64,000 nt of DNA from Haematobia irritans (taxonomy: Eukaryota; Arthropoda; Insecta; Diptera; Muscidae), in the NCBI RefSeq assembly GCF_050003625.1, contig NC_134397.1, forward strand, positions 153,160,691 to 153,224,690, in the 5' to 3' direction. The notes under the pieces are model-generated. The model saw only the letters and a list, made by a program, of their open reading frames with translations. It did no database searches and was not told where the DNA came from. Shown here one piece after another: positions 19,264 through 30,156 of this stretch. The first letter of the stretch is position 1, and each line of letters opens with the position of its first letter. The translations under genes and the position numbers were made by a program.

Positions 19264-21369
19264 TCTATATATATAAAATTCAATCTATGTTTGTTTATTT
19301 GTTTGTTTGTTTGTTTGTATGTACCGAGTTGGCTCCGAAACGGCTGAACCGATTTACTTGAAACTTTCAGAGATCGTAGGGGGCGTTCATGTGGTGAAAA
19401 TAGGGTATCTCATTTTTTGACACCTGGTCGCGGAGGGGGACCTCCCCTTTGTCGGACTTTTTGAAAATTGGACAAAAGTTGACCGATTTGGTTGAAATTT
19501 TCGTTGAAGATTGGGGTTGGCATCTAGACAAAGATCCGCTACTTTTTATTTCGATATTTGGTGGCCGAGGGGGGCCTCTCCTTTGTTCGACTTTTTTTAA
19601 AGTACAGTGAAAAAACTAAAATTCTCTAAATTATCTGAGATTTACAGAGAACATGTGGTGAGGTTATGGAATTAATATGGGGTACCTGATGATTTCATAT
19701 GTGGATGGGGAGGGGGACCTCCCCCTTGCCCTACTTTTTGAAACTTGGAACAAAATTATGCGATTTGCTTGAAATTTTCATTGAATGTTGGGGTTGGCAT
19801 GTAGACAAAAATCCGCTACATTATTTTTCGATATTTGGTCGGGGAGGGGGACCACCCCTTTGCCCAAATTTTTTTTTTTTGAAAGTTCAAACAAAACTAA
19901 ACTCCGCCAACTGAAATTTTACAGAAAAAATGGGTTACGAAATTTATATCAGGTTCCTGATTTTTTAATAAAAATAAAAGGACATAGGGAGACATCCGCT
20001 TCTCTTAAGTACATACAGAGAAACAATTAAACTTTACCGAGTTACTTGAAATTTACAGAGGACTGGGGAGAGATCGTAACCTCCGTCAACCGTAATAGTT
20101 GATACCTGATTTTGTGATATTTGGACGGAAGAGAGGCCGCCCTTTTAGGCTTATAATTTGCTTGACATTTTCTGGGACGTTTACAAAAGATACGCTAAAT
20201 CACTTTTCGATATTTGGTCGGGGAGGAGGTCCTCCTCTAAAACTACAAAAAAAAATTTAAGTTTTCTTGAAATTTACAAAGGCAGTGGGGGAAGGTTATG
20301 AACGAAGAGGCAACCTTCCTTGCCCCACACTTGAAGGAAAGTTTCAATAATTTTCAGGGAAGGTTAGGGGTGTCGATATTGTATCGGGGAAAGTGACGTC
20401 CCTTTAAAACAATAGAGCAAAATTTAAACATCTCCGATCTACTTGAAATTTACAGGGACGTGGCAGGAGGTGATTAAATTTATACACAATTTTTAAATTA
20501 CTATATGATTTTTCGATATCTGGTTGGGGAAGGGGAAAATTGAAATAAACTTTATCGATTTACTTCGATAGAATTTATAGGGACCATTGAGTAGTTGCGA
20601 AATTAATATAGGGTACGTGATAGTCCGATATCAGGTCGGAGTGGAGCGAAGGTGGGGAGAGGGTTCCCTTTTGTCCGTTTTTTCTTAAATTGAAAGTAGA
20701 GGGTTGTCCGTAAATGGGAACTCGGTACATAATTTTATGATTTTTGCACAGGCTTCTGCTAGACTTCTTTTTAGTAAAGAGAGGGTTCCCTTTTGTCCGT
20801 TGTTTTTTTCTTAAGTTGAAAGTAGAGGGTTGTCCGTAAATGGGAACTCGGTACATAATTTTATGATTTTTGTACAGGCTTCTGCCAGACTTCTTTTTAG
20901 TAAAGAACTTAAATTTACATGAAATTGGCAGCCAACGTAGAGGGTGCATCATTTTCCAACATTTTAGCAAATGTTAATGTGGTAAAATTTTTTACTACTT
21001 TTGCTTTTACCGATTTGTTGGATGGGAAACAGTAATTCTTTGTATGTTATTATAATATAGTGCTTAATTTTCAGATATGTTGAGGAGAAGGATACCTTTT
21101 CTTGACAAACCCCACTTAAAATTCACAAGAAATATAGAAGATTGTCCAACTACTTGAATACAGAACATTATTAAAAAAATTTGGAGGTACACCCTCTCCC
21201 GCCGTATTTGTACCTATAAACGAAAAATCAAGTAGTCCGATTTGTTTAAAAGAATTGAAATCTTTTCGAATTTGGTTTCAGCACGAAGGATATAGTTGAC
21301 TAAGTTAATGCAAAATGTTCCTCCAAACACGCTTCGGAAGGCGCAGCGAAGCGGGCCGGGTTACGCTAG
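19264..21369 (+). mobile_element. Non-autonomous Helitron (2.1 kb)
   Basis: The 5' end is TCTATATATATAAAATTCAA, starting with TC after an A. The 3' end is CGCTTCGGAAGGCGCAGCGA followed by AGCGGGCCGGGTTACGCTAG before a T. The 3' subterminal hairpin CGCTTCG/CGAAGCG sits about 16 bases before CTAG. These are the A|TC...CTAG|T and hairpin hallmarks of Helitrons, rolling-circle transposons that leave no duplication. No Rep/helicase ORF is present. The interior contains degenerate repeats of a TTGGTCGGGGAGGGGGACC block and a 126-bp tandem duplication near 20660-20905. It sits inside the 29-bp array. Confidence 0.85.
20660..20905. repeat. 126-bp tandem duplication inside the Helitron
   Basis: The block starting GTAGAGGGTTGTCCGTAAAT occurs at 20696 and again at 20822 with only a few differences, together with GAGGGTTCCCTTTTGTCCGT. 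Confidence 0.85.
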
Positions 21370-23104
21370 TTTTCTATAAAAATAAAATTTCGACAAAATT
21401 TTCGATAGAAATAAAATTTTGACTAAATTTTCTTAGAAATAAAAAATTTTAGCAAACAAAATTTTGACAAAATTTTTTATAGAAATAAAATATTGACAAA
21501 ATTTTCCATAGAAACAAAATTTTGACAACATTTTCAATAGAAATAAAATTTTGACAACATTTTCTATAGAAATAAAAATTTATGACAAAATTTTTAGAAT
21601 AAAATTTTGACAAAAGTTTCTATAAAAATAAAATTTTAACAAAATTTTCTATAGAAATAAAATTTTCAAAAAAATTTCTATAGATATAATTTTCTATAGA
21701 AATAAAATTTTGAAAAAATTTTCTACAGGAATAAAATTTTGCCAAAATTTTTTATAGAAATTTGGACAAAATTTTATATAGAAATAACATTTTTTGAGAA
21801 AATGTTATATAAGAACAAAAAAATTGACAACATTTTCTATAAAAACAATAATTTTAACCAAATTTTCCATAAAAACAAAAATTTTAACAAAATTTTCTAT
21901 AGAAATAAAATTTTGACAAAATTTTCTATAGAAATAAATTTTTGACAAAATTTTCTATAGAAATAAAATTTTGATAAAATTTTCTATAAAAATAAAATTT
22001 TGACAAAATTTTTTATAGAAATAAAATTTTGCAAAATTTTCTATAGAAATAAAATTTTGCAAAATTTTCTATAAAAATTAATTTTGACCAAATTTTCTAT
22101 AGAACTAAAATTTTGACAAAATTACTTATAGAAATAATATTTTAGCAAAATTTTCTATAGAAATAAAATTTTGACAAAATTTTCTATATAAATATAATAT
22201 TGACAAAATGTTCTATAAAAAAAAAATTGAAAAAATTTTCTATACAAATAAAATTTTTACAAAATTTTCTATAAAAAAAAATTATTTGACAAAAGTTTCT
22301 ATAGAAATAAAATTATGACAAAATTTTCTTTAGAAATAAAATGTTCACAAAACTTTCTATAGAAATAAGTTTTTGACAAAATTTTCTATAGAAATAAATT
22401 TTTGACTAAATTTTCTATAAAAATAAAATTTTGCAAAATTTCCTATAAAAATAAAATTTTGACAAAATTTTCTATAAAAATAAAATTTTGATAAAATTGT
22501 CTATAAAATACTTTTTTAAAAATTTTCTATAGAAATAACATTTTACCAAAGTTTTCTATAGAAAAAATATTTTGCCAAAATTTACTATAGAAATAAAATT
22601 TTTACAAAATTAATTAATTATAGAAATAAAATGTTGATAAAATGTTCTATAGAAATAAAATTTTGACAAAATTTTCTACAGAAATAAAATTTTGAAATAA
22701 AATTTTGACAAAATTGTCTATAGGAATAAGTTTTTGACAAAATTTTCTATAGAAATACATTTTTGACTAAATTTTCTATAAAAATAAAATTTTGCAAAAT
22801 TTTCTATAAAAATAAAATTTTGACAACATTTTCTATAAAAATAAAATGTTGACAAAATTTTCTATAAAAATAAAATTTTGACAAAATTGTCTATAAAATA
22901 TTTTTTTTTGTTACAAATATTCTATAGAAATAACATTTTACCAAAATTTTCTATAGAAAAACTATTTTGCCAAAATTTTCTATAGAAATAAAATTTCGAG
23001 ATAATTTTCTATAGAAATAAAATTTCGAGATAATTTTCTATAGAAATAAAATTTTGACAAAATTTTCTATAGAAATAAAATTTTGACAAAATTTTCGATA
23101 GAAA
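21370..23104. repeat. 29-bp array, main part (1.7 kb)
   Basis: Roughly 60 degenerate copies of the 29-bp unit, same orientation as 18916-19263. Longer-range duplication is visible: the stretch around 22370-22600 resembles 22730-22990 (TTTTTGACTAAATTTTCTAT and the following units). ORFs here are artefacts of composition. Confidence 0.9.
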
Positions 23105-23105
23105 T

Positions 23106-23190
23106 AGGTTAGGTTAGGTTAAAGTGGCAGCCCGATTAAATTTCAGGCTCACTTAGACTATTCAGTCCATTGTGATACCACATTTAACTA
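23106..23190 (-). mobile_element. SINE 3' end fragment
   Basis: GGTTAGGTTAGGTT, then GTGGCAGCCCGAT and CTCACTTAGACTATTCAGTC, then CCATTGTGATACCACA. This matches the 3' tail of the complete SINE at 43460-43806 in reverse orientation. Similarity fades after about 23185 and the tRNA-like head is absent. Confidence 0.7.
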
Positions 23191-24189
23191 AAAGTACCTA
23201 TTACATATGGGCACTTCTAGTCTTAACCACTGAACCTTCTCCATTATTTACTTTTGTGGAACCAACCAGATTGCTCCAAAAACATTAACAAACTGCTTAA
23301 GTTAAGTCTCGTTGACAAAATTTTAACGTTGGATTCTATTTGTGTAAGACAAACTTGGCTAAAGTGGAATCGTTCAAGTTTATTCCTGGAAGATGGTTCG
23401 CTCCGGCCTACCACAATGTCGTTGCTGCTTAAGTTTTCTGTTTTCTTTACAAAAATATAAAAAATCGCTTGTATATTGACGTATGTAAATTGTGCATTAC
23501 AATTTGCCTAAATTAAGAGTCCTTCAACAAAATTGCTTCTTTAGTTACATAATTCACTACAGTTGAAACTGAATGGACTTCCAAAATGATGGCTACTCAA
23601 CAAGAATTGTACTTTTTTCAGCACTCAATGATTGCCAGTTTAGCAATGTGCTAAAACTTTGGGCAACTGCAAGGATGCAAAAGTGTTTGGAATTTATTTT
23701 AGATGAAATTCTATTAGACCCGTTTCACATGATTTCATTTGAATTGCAACAGTTGTTTCTACGAAGGCGATACTGATTTGACTTTGAGCTCATGTTTTGA
23801 AATCAGTCAAATTAAATTTCTTGTCCAACGTTTCTGGGAAGTGGGATGAAAGTGAAGTGTTGAAGGATAGGAAGTTAAATAACCAGCATTTTCTAAAGTG
23901 GACTGATTTGAAGAACAAAGAAAGAAGTAAATCCGTCTGTCGGAATTTAGATTTGAAATCATGAACGTTTAAACGAAAAACTCACGAGTCCCCCAAAATT
24001 CTTACAAAAATGGTATTCCTAAATCCACAATGTTATGTAGTCTCCATATGTACAAACTTTAAATTTAATTTCAGGAATAGTTTCATTTGATTTGATCTAC
24101 TGGTGGTATGTTTCATCAAATAACCTGAAATTATATAACACGCTATGACGAAGTGTTTTCAAAGGAATCTATTATATTATTTTCCTTAA
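23191..24189. other. Unassigned DNA
   Basis: No recognisable gene, RNA or repeat. Two + frames of 67-68 codons (23254-23460 and 23573-23776) lack any family resemblance or splice context and were not called. Confidence 0.5.
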
Positions 24190-24425
24190 TTTACAATTAA
24201 TTGTACGAACTGTGTGGACAAAGAAGATTAAGGAACTTGACCAATATTTAGGGTCATTGAAAAGAAGACGCCAGATACAAATCTATACACGCTAGTTGTG
24301 GAAAGGTCAATGAACTTCTCCACAGCCCTTAGTGTAGATGATAACTTCTGATGGAGAAAACATATAGGAATTGTCCTCTTACAAATTGAATCATCTTCAC
24401 TTTCACTATGCATCATGTCTTCATA
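24190..24425. repeat. Copy 1 of a ~240-bp dispersed or duplicated segment
   Basis: It shares ordered blocks with 28036-28275: AGAAGATTAAGGAACTTGA, CCAGATACAAAT.TATACACGC, AACTTCT.ATGGAGAAAA, and TAGGAATTGTCC.CTTACAAA. The two copies flank the family D nest in the same orientation. Confidence 0.75.
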
Positions 24426-25243
24426 TAGCTCTAAATCCCTTATTATACCCTAAACTATATAGTGGCCAGGGTATAATAAGTTTGATCTGCCAAAAAATGT
24501 GCCTACCAGAAATATTGCTTTAAACCCCATAAAATATATACCGATCGACTCAGAATCACCTTCTGAGTCGATCTAGCGCTTGGTGTCCGTCCGTTCGTCT
24601 GTCCATGTATTTGTTGTTCACAGGATTCCGGTCGCAATTATTAACCGATTTTGATGAAATTTGGTACAGGGAGTTTTTTTGGGCACAAGGACAAACGCTA
24701 TTGAATTTGGAAGAAATCGGATCAAATTTAGATATAGCTCCCATATATATGTATCGCCCGGTTTCGACAAATGGGGTCACGTTGCGCTTTTTTCAAACGG
24801 ATCGTCACCAAATTTGGCAAAAGGTAATTCTTTTCATCGCCCTTCAAGTCTGCAAAACTTCATCCAAATCGGTTCAGATTTAGATATAGCTCTCATATAT
24901 ATGTACACGCAAAAAAATAATTCTTTCCTCCCAAACGAAATTTTAGACAAACAAAGTTCGTTTCTCATTTGCTTTTCGCTGTAAGGAAGTGTTTTTGTAA
25001 GAAAAGTATAGACTTTTTGTGATAAACGTTTATTCTTTTCCAGGATGTAAAAATAATTTCATAAAGACAAACACAAAAAAAAAAAAAAAAAAAACATTGT
25101 TTTCTTGCTAATTGCATTTTCCCTCACATGTTTCTCACATCCACGAGATTTTTTAGTTCTTAACACCTTTTCCTGTAATAGAAGAAGGAAAAGGTGTTAA
25201 GAAATTATACGATTTTATACATTTTTAAAATTTTTTTACCTTT

Positions 25244-25317
25244 CGCCTGGACGGAGAATCGAACCGCGGACCATTCACTTTGTAAGCCAACACACTAACC
25301 ACTGAGCTATGTACCTG
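25244..25317 (-). repeat. tRNA-like unit in E1 (minus)
   Basis: The minus strand has an A-box-like TAGCTCAGTGGTTAGTG and a B-box-like GGTTCGATTCTCC at tRNA spacing. The anticodon region is TTACAAA. Acceptor-stem pairing is not convincing, so it is treated as a tRNA-derived pol III module rather than a tRNA gene. Confidence 0.6.
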
Positions 25318-25429
25318 TTATGGTCATCAATAGATAAATATCTATATAAGTTGTATTTATATAGCATAGCTTGCGGCGCCCACGAACCGAATAAACAAAG
25401 TTTATTTAACAGAAACAAACAGTTAGTTT

Positions 25430-25503
25430 GGCACCGTGGAGCAGTGGTTGCTACGTCCGACTTGCATGCCAAGGGTCGTGGGTTCGATCCCTGCTGGGAC
25501 CAA
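25430..25503 (+). repeat. tRNA-like unit in E1 (plus)
   Basis: It contains TGGAGCAGTGG (A-box-like), a TTGCATGC anticodon region resembling tRNA-Ala(TGC), and GGTTCGATCCC (B box). It is close to the head of the SINE at 43460, but here it sits inside an inverted-repeat element. Confidence 0.6.
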
Positions 25504-26703
25504 AGTTTTTTTTTGTGTTTTTTTTTACATATATTCCAGATATGTTCGGAAGATTCCGAAAAAATGTTCAACATTACATTGTAGTATATTAAATTTTGAA
25601 CTGTAAAATGTGTCTTATTAAAGACCTAAAGTCAGAAAAGAACAGTGTTTGATATAAACGAAATGGACTGTGTTGTTGTTTCAAAAATAACTTTTTTTAT
25701 TGAAAAAATAAAAATTTTGTAACAAACGAAATTTTTTGGCGATAAAAGTTTACAATTTTCGAAGCAATTCAAAAAACTCTAACAAAAGAAAAACGTTTTC
25801 GGTACACGTTTTCCAAACGCTTTTTTTCTTTGCGTGTATCGCCCGATTTTCCCAAATTTGGCCACAAACCTTCATTTATCAACCGATCTTACTCAAAGTT
25901 GGCTAAATGTAATCTTCTATAGCACTAACTATATGTGCAAAAAATCATCGAAATCGGTTCAAATTTAGCTATAGTTCCCATATATATGTACCACCCGATT
26001 TTTCTAAATTTGGCCATAAAATCCTTATTTATTAACCGATCTTACTCAAATTTGGCTATATGTAGTCTTCTATAGCACTAAATATATGTGCAAAAAATCA
26101 TGGAAATCGGTTCAGATTTAGATATAGCTCCCATATATATGTATACCCCGATTTTCACAAATTTGGCCATAGAACCCTTATTTATTAACCGATCTTACTA
26201 AAAATTGGCTAGAGCCAGTCCTCTATAGTACTAACCATATGTGAAAAATTTCATCGAAATCGGTTCAAATTTAGATATAGCTCCCATATATGTATCGCCC
26301 GATTTTGAAAAATTCGCCCTTATAACCTTATGTTTGACCATACAGGCCTCATTTCGTAACTGATCTTACTCAAATCTTGCACAAGGTAACCTTTTGTGGT
26401 ATTAATCAAACCCGCAAAATATTATGCAAATTGGTTCAGATTTAGATATAGCTTCCATATATATGCATCGCTCGATTTTCCCAAATATGGCCATAGTACT
26501 CTTATTTATTAACCAATGTTACTCAAATTTCAGATTTTGATGTACTAGCCGATCGTACTTATACGTAGCTCTTCCATGAGAATATTGCTCGATTTTTACA
26601 AATTTGTATTTATTACCCACACTAATTTAACGATTTTCTCTTTTTTAATAATGGACTCAATATTAGTAGCATACTAACTCCGTAGGTGCAATATCAACAC
26701 AGC

Positions 26704-27378
26704 CAGTGTTGCTAGAAGTAGGGGAAATTCCTTATATGTAGGGTTTTTCTAATATTTAGCGTCTTGTAGGGACGTAGCGCCACAATGTAGGACATTTTCA
26801 CTCAACACAATTTGTAATAATTTTTACATTTTGGTGGCTCTAGAGGAGGAAATTAGAAGCCGGCAAGGCTTGATCTTTAACAATGTGTGGTAAACTTTAT
26901 TCCTGTAGAAAATTTTGTCAACATTTTATTTCTATCGAACATTTTTTTCAAAATATTATTTCTATAAAAAATTTTCTCAAAATTTTATTTCTGTGGAATT
27001 TTTTCTCAAAATTTTATATCTATAGAATTTATTGTCAAAATTTTATTTCTATAGAAAAATTTCTCACAAAAATTTGTTTATAGAAACTTTTTCCAAAATT
27101 TTATTTTTATAGAGATTTAACAAAAAAGATTACTGATTTGGGTAGAATTCTACCAACTGTGGCAACCGTGGTGGTAATACAAATTTATATTCTAAGTTAT
27201 ATACGTTGCATATTCATGTTTTAAGATAATAAAGTACTTAAAACCATTTTTGTTTTGTAATTTTTTTTTTAAATTTAACGAAAAATATAGTAGGGAAAAT
27301 TGTTTGGGAATGTATGGGAATGTAGGGAACTTTTTTTGTCCTTGTAGGGTAAACCGAACATTTTCCCTGGCAACATTG
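26704..27378. mobile_element. Possible hAT-like non-autonomous element
   Basis: The ends CAGTGTTGCTAG and the reverse complement CAATGTTGCCAG match at 10 of 12 positions, and CAGNG-type ends are typical of hAT elements. No 8-bp duplication could be confirmed. The interior includes a short 29-bp-unit array (26890-27120). Confidence 0.35.
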
Positions 27379-27394
27379 ACTATATTGCCATATA

Positions 27395-27625
27395 CACAGT
27401 CTCACACAAGTTTACATACGATTAAAGAATTTGTATTTTCTTTAAATAATAAAATATTATAAACTATGCATATACATCCTTTAATTTTTGTAAAATAATT
27501 TTAAAAACAAAGTATTTGTTAATTTTTAAGATTTTTTTTGTTGCGTGGTTTATAAACAACAACAAGAAACATGTATAGTTAGAAGGTTAAAAACTCAGGG
27601 GTATGTAAACTTGTGGAAGACTGTG
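27395..27625. mobile_element. Tc1-like MITE (231 bp)
   Basis: Inverted termini: CACAGTCTCACACAAGTTTA at the left and the reverse complement CACAGTCTTCCACAAGTTTA at the right. Both continue CATAC and are flanked by TA. The interior is AT-rich and non-coding. Confidence 0.8.
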
Positions 27626-28035
27626 TATATATTAATTTTCTTAAATATGCAACTGCGGTTTATCTCCCAGACCTATACGCACCCCACAAATGCTTATGAT
27701 TACTAATTCTGTAATGGTGGTTTAGGGTATGATATAGTCGGCCCCGCCCGACTTTCTACTTTACTTACTTGTTTTTATTTCGTTTTGTTACTGCAGTAAT
27801 GAAACCACACGAAATTTATTTTAAGAAGCTATTGCTGAATTCAATCTAACAATGCTTCTACTTCCTCAGTCAACAATAATTTGTGACAACTTCAGAAACT
27901 GGTTTCAAGGAGACAAGAACAATTCTAACGCGTACATTAGTAGTATTACTTTTCTATTTATACGACGGGTTCTTCGTTGTTTATTATGTTTCATGTTAGC
28001 CTGATACAGAAACAGGCATGATTTTTTTTTCTTGA

Positions 28036-28275
28036 TTAATTGTTCGAGCTTTATGGACAGAGAAGATTAAGGAACTTGATCAAGAGAGTCACTGAAAAGA
28101 AAACACCAGATACAAATTTGTACACGCCTGATTGTAATTGTTTGAGTTCGAACGAATGAACCTTTCCACAGCATTTAGTATAGATCTGGCTGGAATAGAT
28201 AACTGAATTTTGGGTCCTTTATGCTAACTTCTAATGGAGAAAATATCTAGGAATTGTCCCCTTACAAATTGAATA
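28036..28275. repeat. Copy 2 of the ~240-bp segment
   Basis: Partner of 24190-24425, in the same orientation about 3.84 kb away. It has extra bases near 28130-28210 relative to copy 1. Confidence 0.75.
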
Positions 28276-30156
28276 TATTATATTTGATCCATGGTTGTGG
28301 AAATTCAATATTCGATCTGGTCGTATTTACTAACGAATATACCAGTTTAATTTGTCTTCTGGTCCGCACCCCTTTTGGAAACCATATTGGCGTTTAAACA
28401 ATATCTTATTATCATTGACGTTGAAAGAAAATGACGAATTTTGTTATTTTTCCAAAATATTTCATATTATTTCACCACTCAGAAGACACAAAAAATGAAC
28501 TAAATTTAACATTTCTCCAACACAATAAAAGTGGGGTTTTATGGCATTGTTGACTATACCATCACTGTAACCATCACTTTTTAATTTTATTTCCGCTAAT
28601 TAGTATTTAAAATTCCACCATTACAACTTAACCATAGGTTGTTAGCAATTATTTACGATTATTGCTCTTTGTGTCATGATTTCCTGGAAGAGAAATCACC
28701 TTTTTCTTGCATCGGTAAACTAAAATGCCAACCTTGTTGTCATGTATGCATGTATTAGAGACACACATACACATAAAGAGAGATTGCATGTAGTCATCAA
28801 TTACTTTTTTTTTTGGTTTATCGCTCATTCGACATTTTGTGGGTTTGTTCATTGTGGGGACGGCGGAGAATAGCTCGTTCATTTTAAAGGAGACAAAAAA
28901 GGAGCACAATAAAAGGAAACCATAAAAGAAAAGTTAGCCCTTTCCATGCATACTCATTACCATTATCATGATGATGATGGTCATGGCCATTCCTAGTCGG
29001 CTGTTAAATTCCAAATTTCAATTGGTATTTAGTTGTGCATCTTCAATGGGGGAACGATAGACGGTCGAACCAGAAAAAAAACACAATTCCAACTGCACAC
29101 CCTCACATATCTATGGGAAACAGTTCTATGGCAGTTATCCTTTGAAATTATTCCTTTAATGTGTGGTGGTTATTGTAGTGGTGCAACAACAAATGTGTTT
29201 GCCAATAATACATTGAAAGAAAAACAATTTTCAAAATGTTTGTCATCTTCTGGCATCTTTCGATATATTGAATACTCCGAATTATGTGAATAATGACTAA
29301 TTTTTTCGAGGTCTAATAATGAATATATAAAAATGTCTGACAAATAAAATGCCTTCCATGCAACAGGGTATATAAAAACATAGACGGATATACATCAAAT
29401 TTGGCACAACTTTTTATAAAAGTAAAATATTTCCGTGTAAAAATTGGGGGATCTGATTTGATATTATTAGGTCTGAGCCAAGATATGATCGGATCCCAAA
29501 AATGGTTATATCTGGTCAGATCTAAATACTATGGAATTGGAGCTGATCAGATCTCAAAAATGATCACATATGTAATTTGATATATTTGTATATTATTTGA
29601 TATTTTTGTATCACTTGTCACTTATTTTTGACGTTGTTTTATTTTTGCCCAAATGCTGCGATATCGCACTCTCAATTTCCCGTCTTGATTACGGGTCCCA
29701 TCCTCGTAATTTGGCAACTGCCACTTGGCTGCGATCTGTAGATAGTAATTTGCACTACTAGCTCACCAGGAGGCTTTTAGTTTTTTTAGAGATTGTATTT
29801 TTTGGTTACTTAATATTTCGTAGGTTTTTCTACTGCAATGTTTTATTTTGTAATTCAACAAGAAATTTTTGAAGAAACTTGAAGAACAACTTCTGAAAAT
29901 AATTGATATTCGAAACTCAATACCAACAGTGTTTCATTAATTTCCAAATAACAATTTAAATTCAAATAAAAATGTTGAATACCGGCAACGTTTGAGTTGT
30001 TGATACTTATTTATAGGTGGGCACTATGTTCGCTTTTCTACCGTATAATTTGTGGTTTAGATGAATTAGTCCACAATAAATGTTTTGACACTTTTGCATC
30101 AAAGTTTTGGAAAGATTTAATAAAAATATAATTGTGCTCGTATATATTTTTCCATT
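28276..30156. other. Unassigned non-coding DNA
   Basis: Low-complexity, AT-rich DNA with no exon-like conservation. The ORFs of 86 codons at 28649-28909 (minus) and 29033-29293 (plus) have no family resemblance. A stretch near 29455-29570 contains repeated GATCTGATTTGAT/GGTCAGATCT-like words and may be an unrecognised repeat. Confidence 0.5.

Larger units (their letters stand above)
24906..25836. mobile_element. Element E1: inverted-repeat element with two divergent tRNA-like units
   Basis: It begins CACGCAAAAAAATAATTC and ends ...TTCTTTGCGTG, flanked by TA at 24904-24905 and 25837-25838. Excision restores the family D reading ATATGTATCGCCCG. A central segment of about 260 bp holds two tRNA-like units pointing away from each other (25244-25317 minus, 25430-25503 plus). 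The same segment appears inverted in E2. A poly-A run lies at 25075-25095. No transposase is present. Confidence 0.8.
24442..27772 (-). mobile_element. Family D INE-1-like element hosting three nested elements
   Basis: The 3' terminus at the left reads TATACCCTAAACTATATAGT, then CCAGGGTATAATAAG. The GTCCGTCCGTTCGTCTGTCC tract follows, and the 5' terminus at the right is ACAAGTAAGTAAAGTAGAAA, then GTCGGGCGGGGCCGAC. Internal units spaced exactly 153 bp start (GGTTCA.ATTTAG.TATAG) at 25956, 26109 and 26262; the next, at 26433, is delayed by 18 bp. It is interrupted at 24906-25836, probably 26704-27378, and 27395-27625. Confidence 0.75.

Noticed and set aside
23254..23776. Two 67-68 codon ORFs as host exons
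   Set aside because: No splice-site context and no recognisable domain.
25430..25503. Functional tRNA gene
   Set aside because: A and B boxes are present, but acceptor-stem pairing is poor and the unit recurs within transposons. The same applies at 25244, 42537, 53679 and 53866.
26704..27378. Definite hAT element
   Set aside because: The ends look right but no 8-bp duplication was found, so it is kept only as a low-confidence call.
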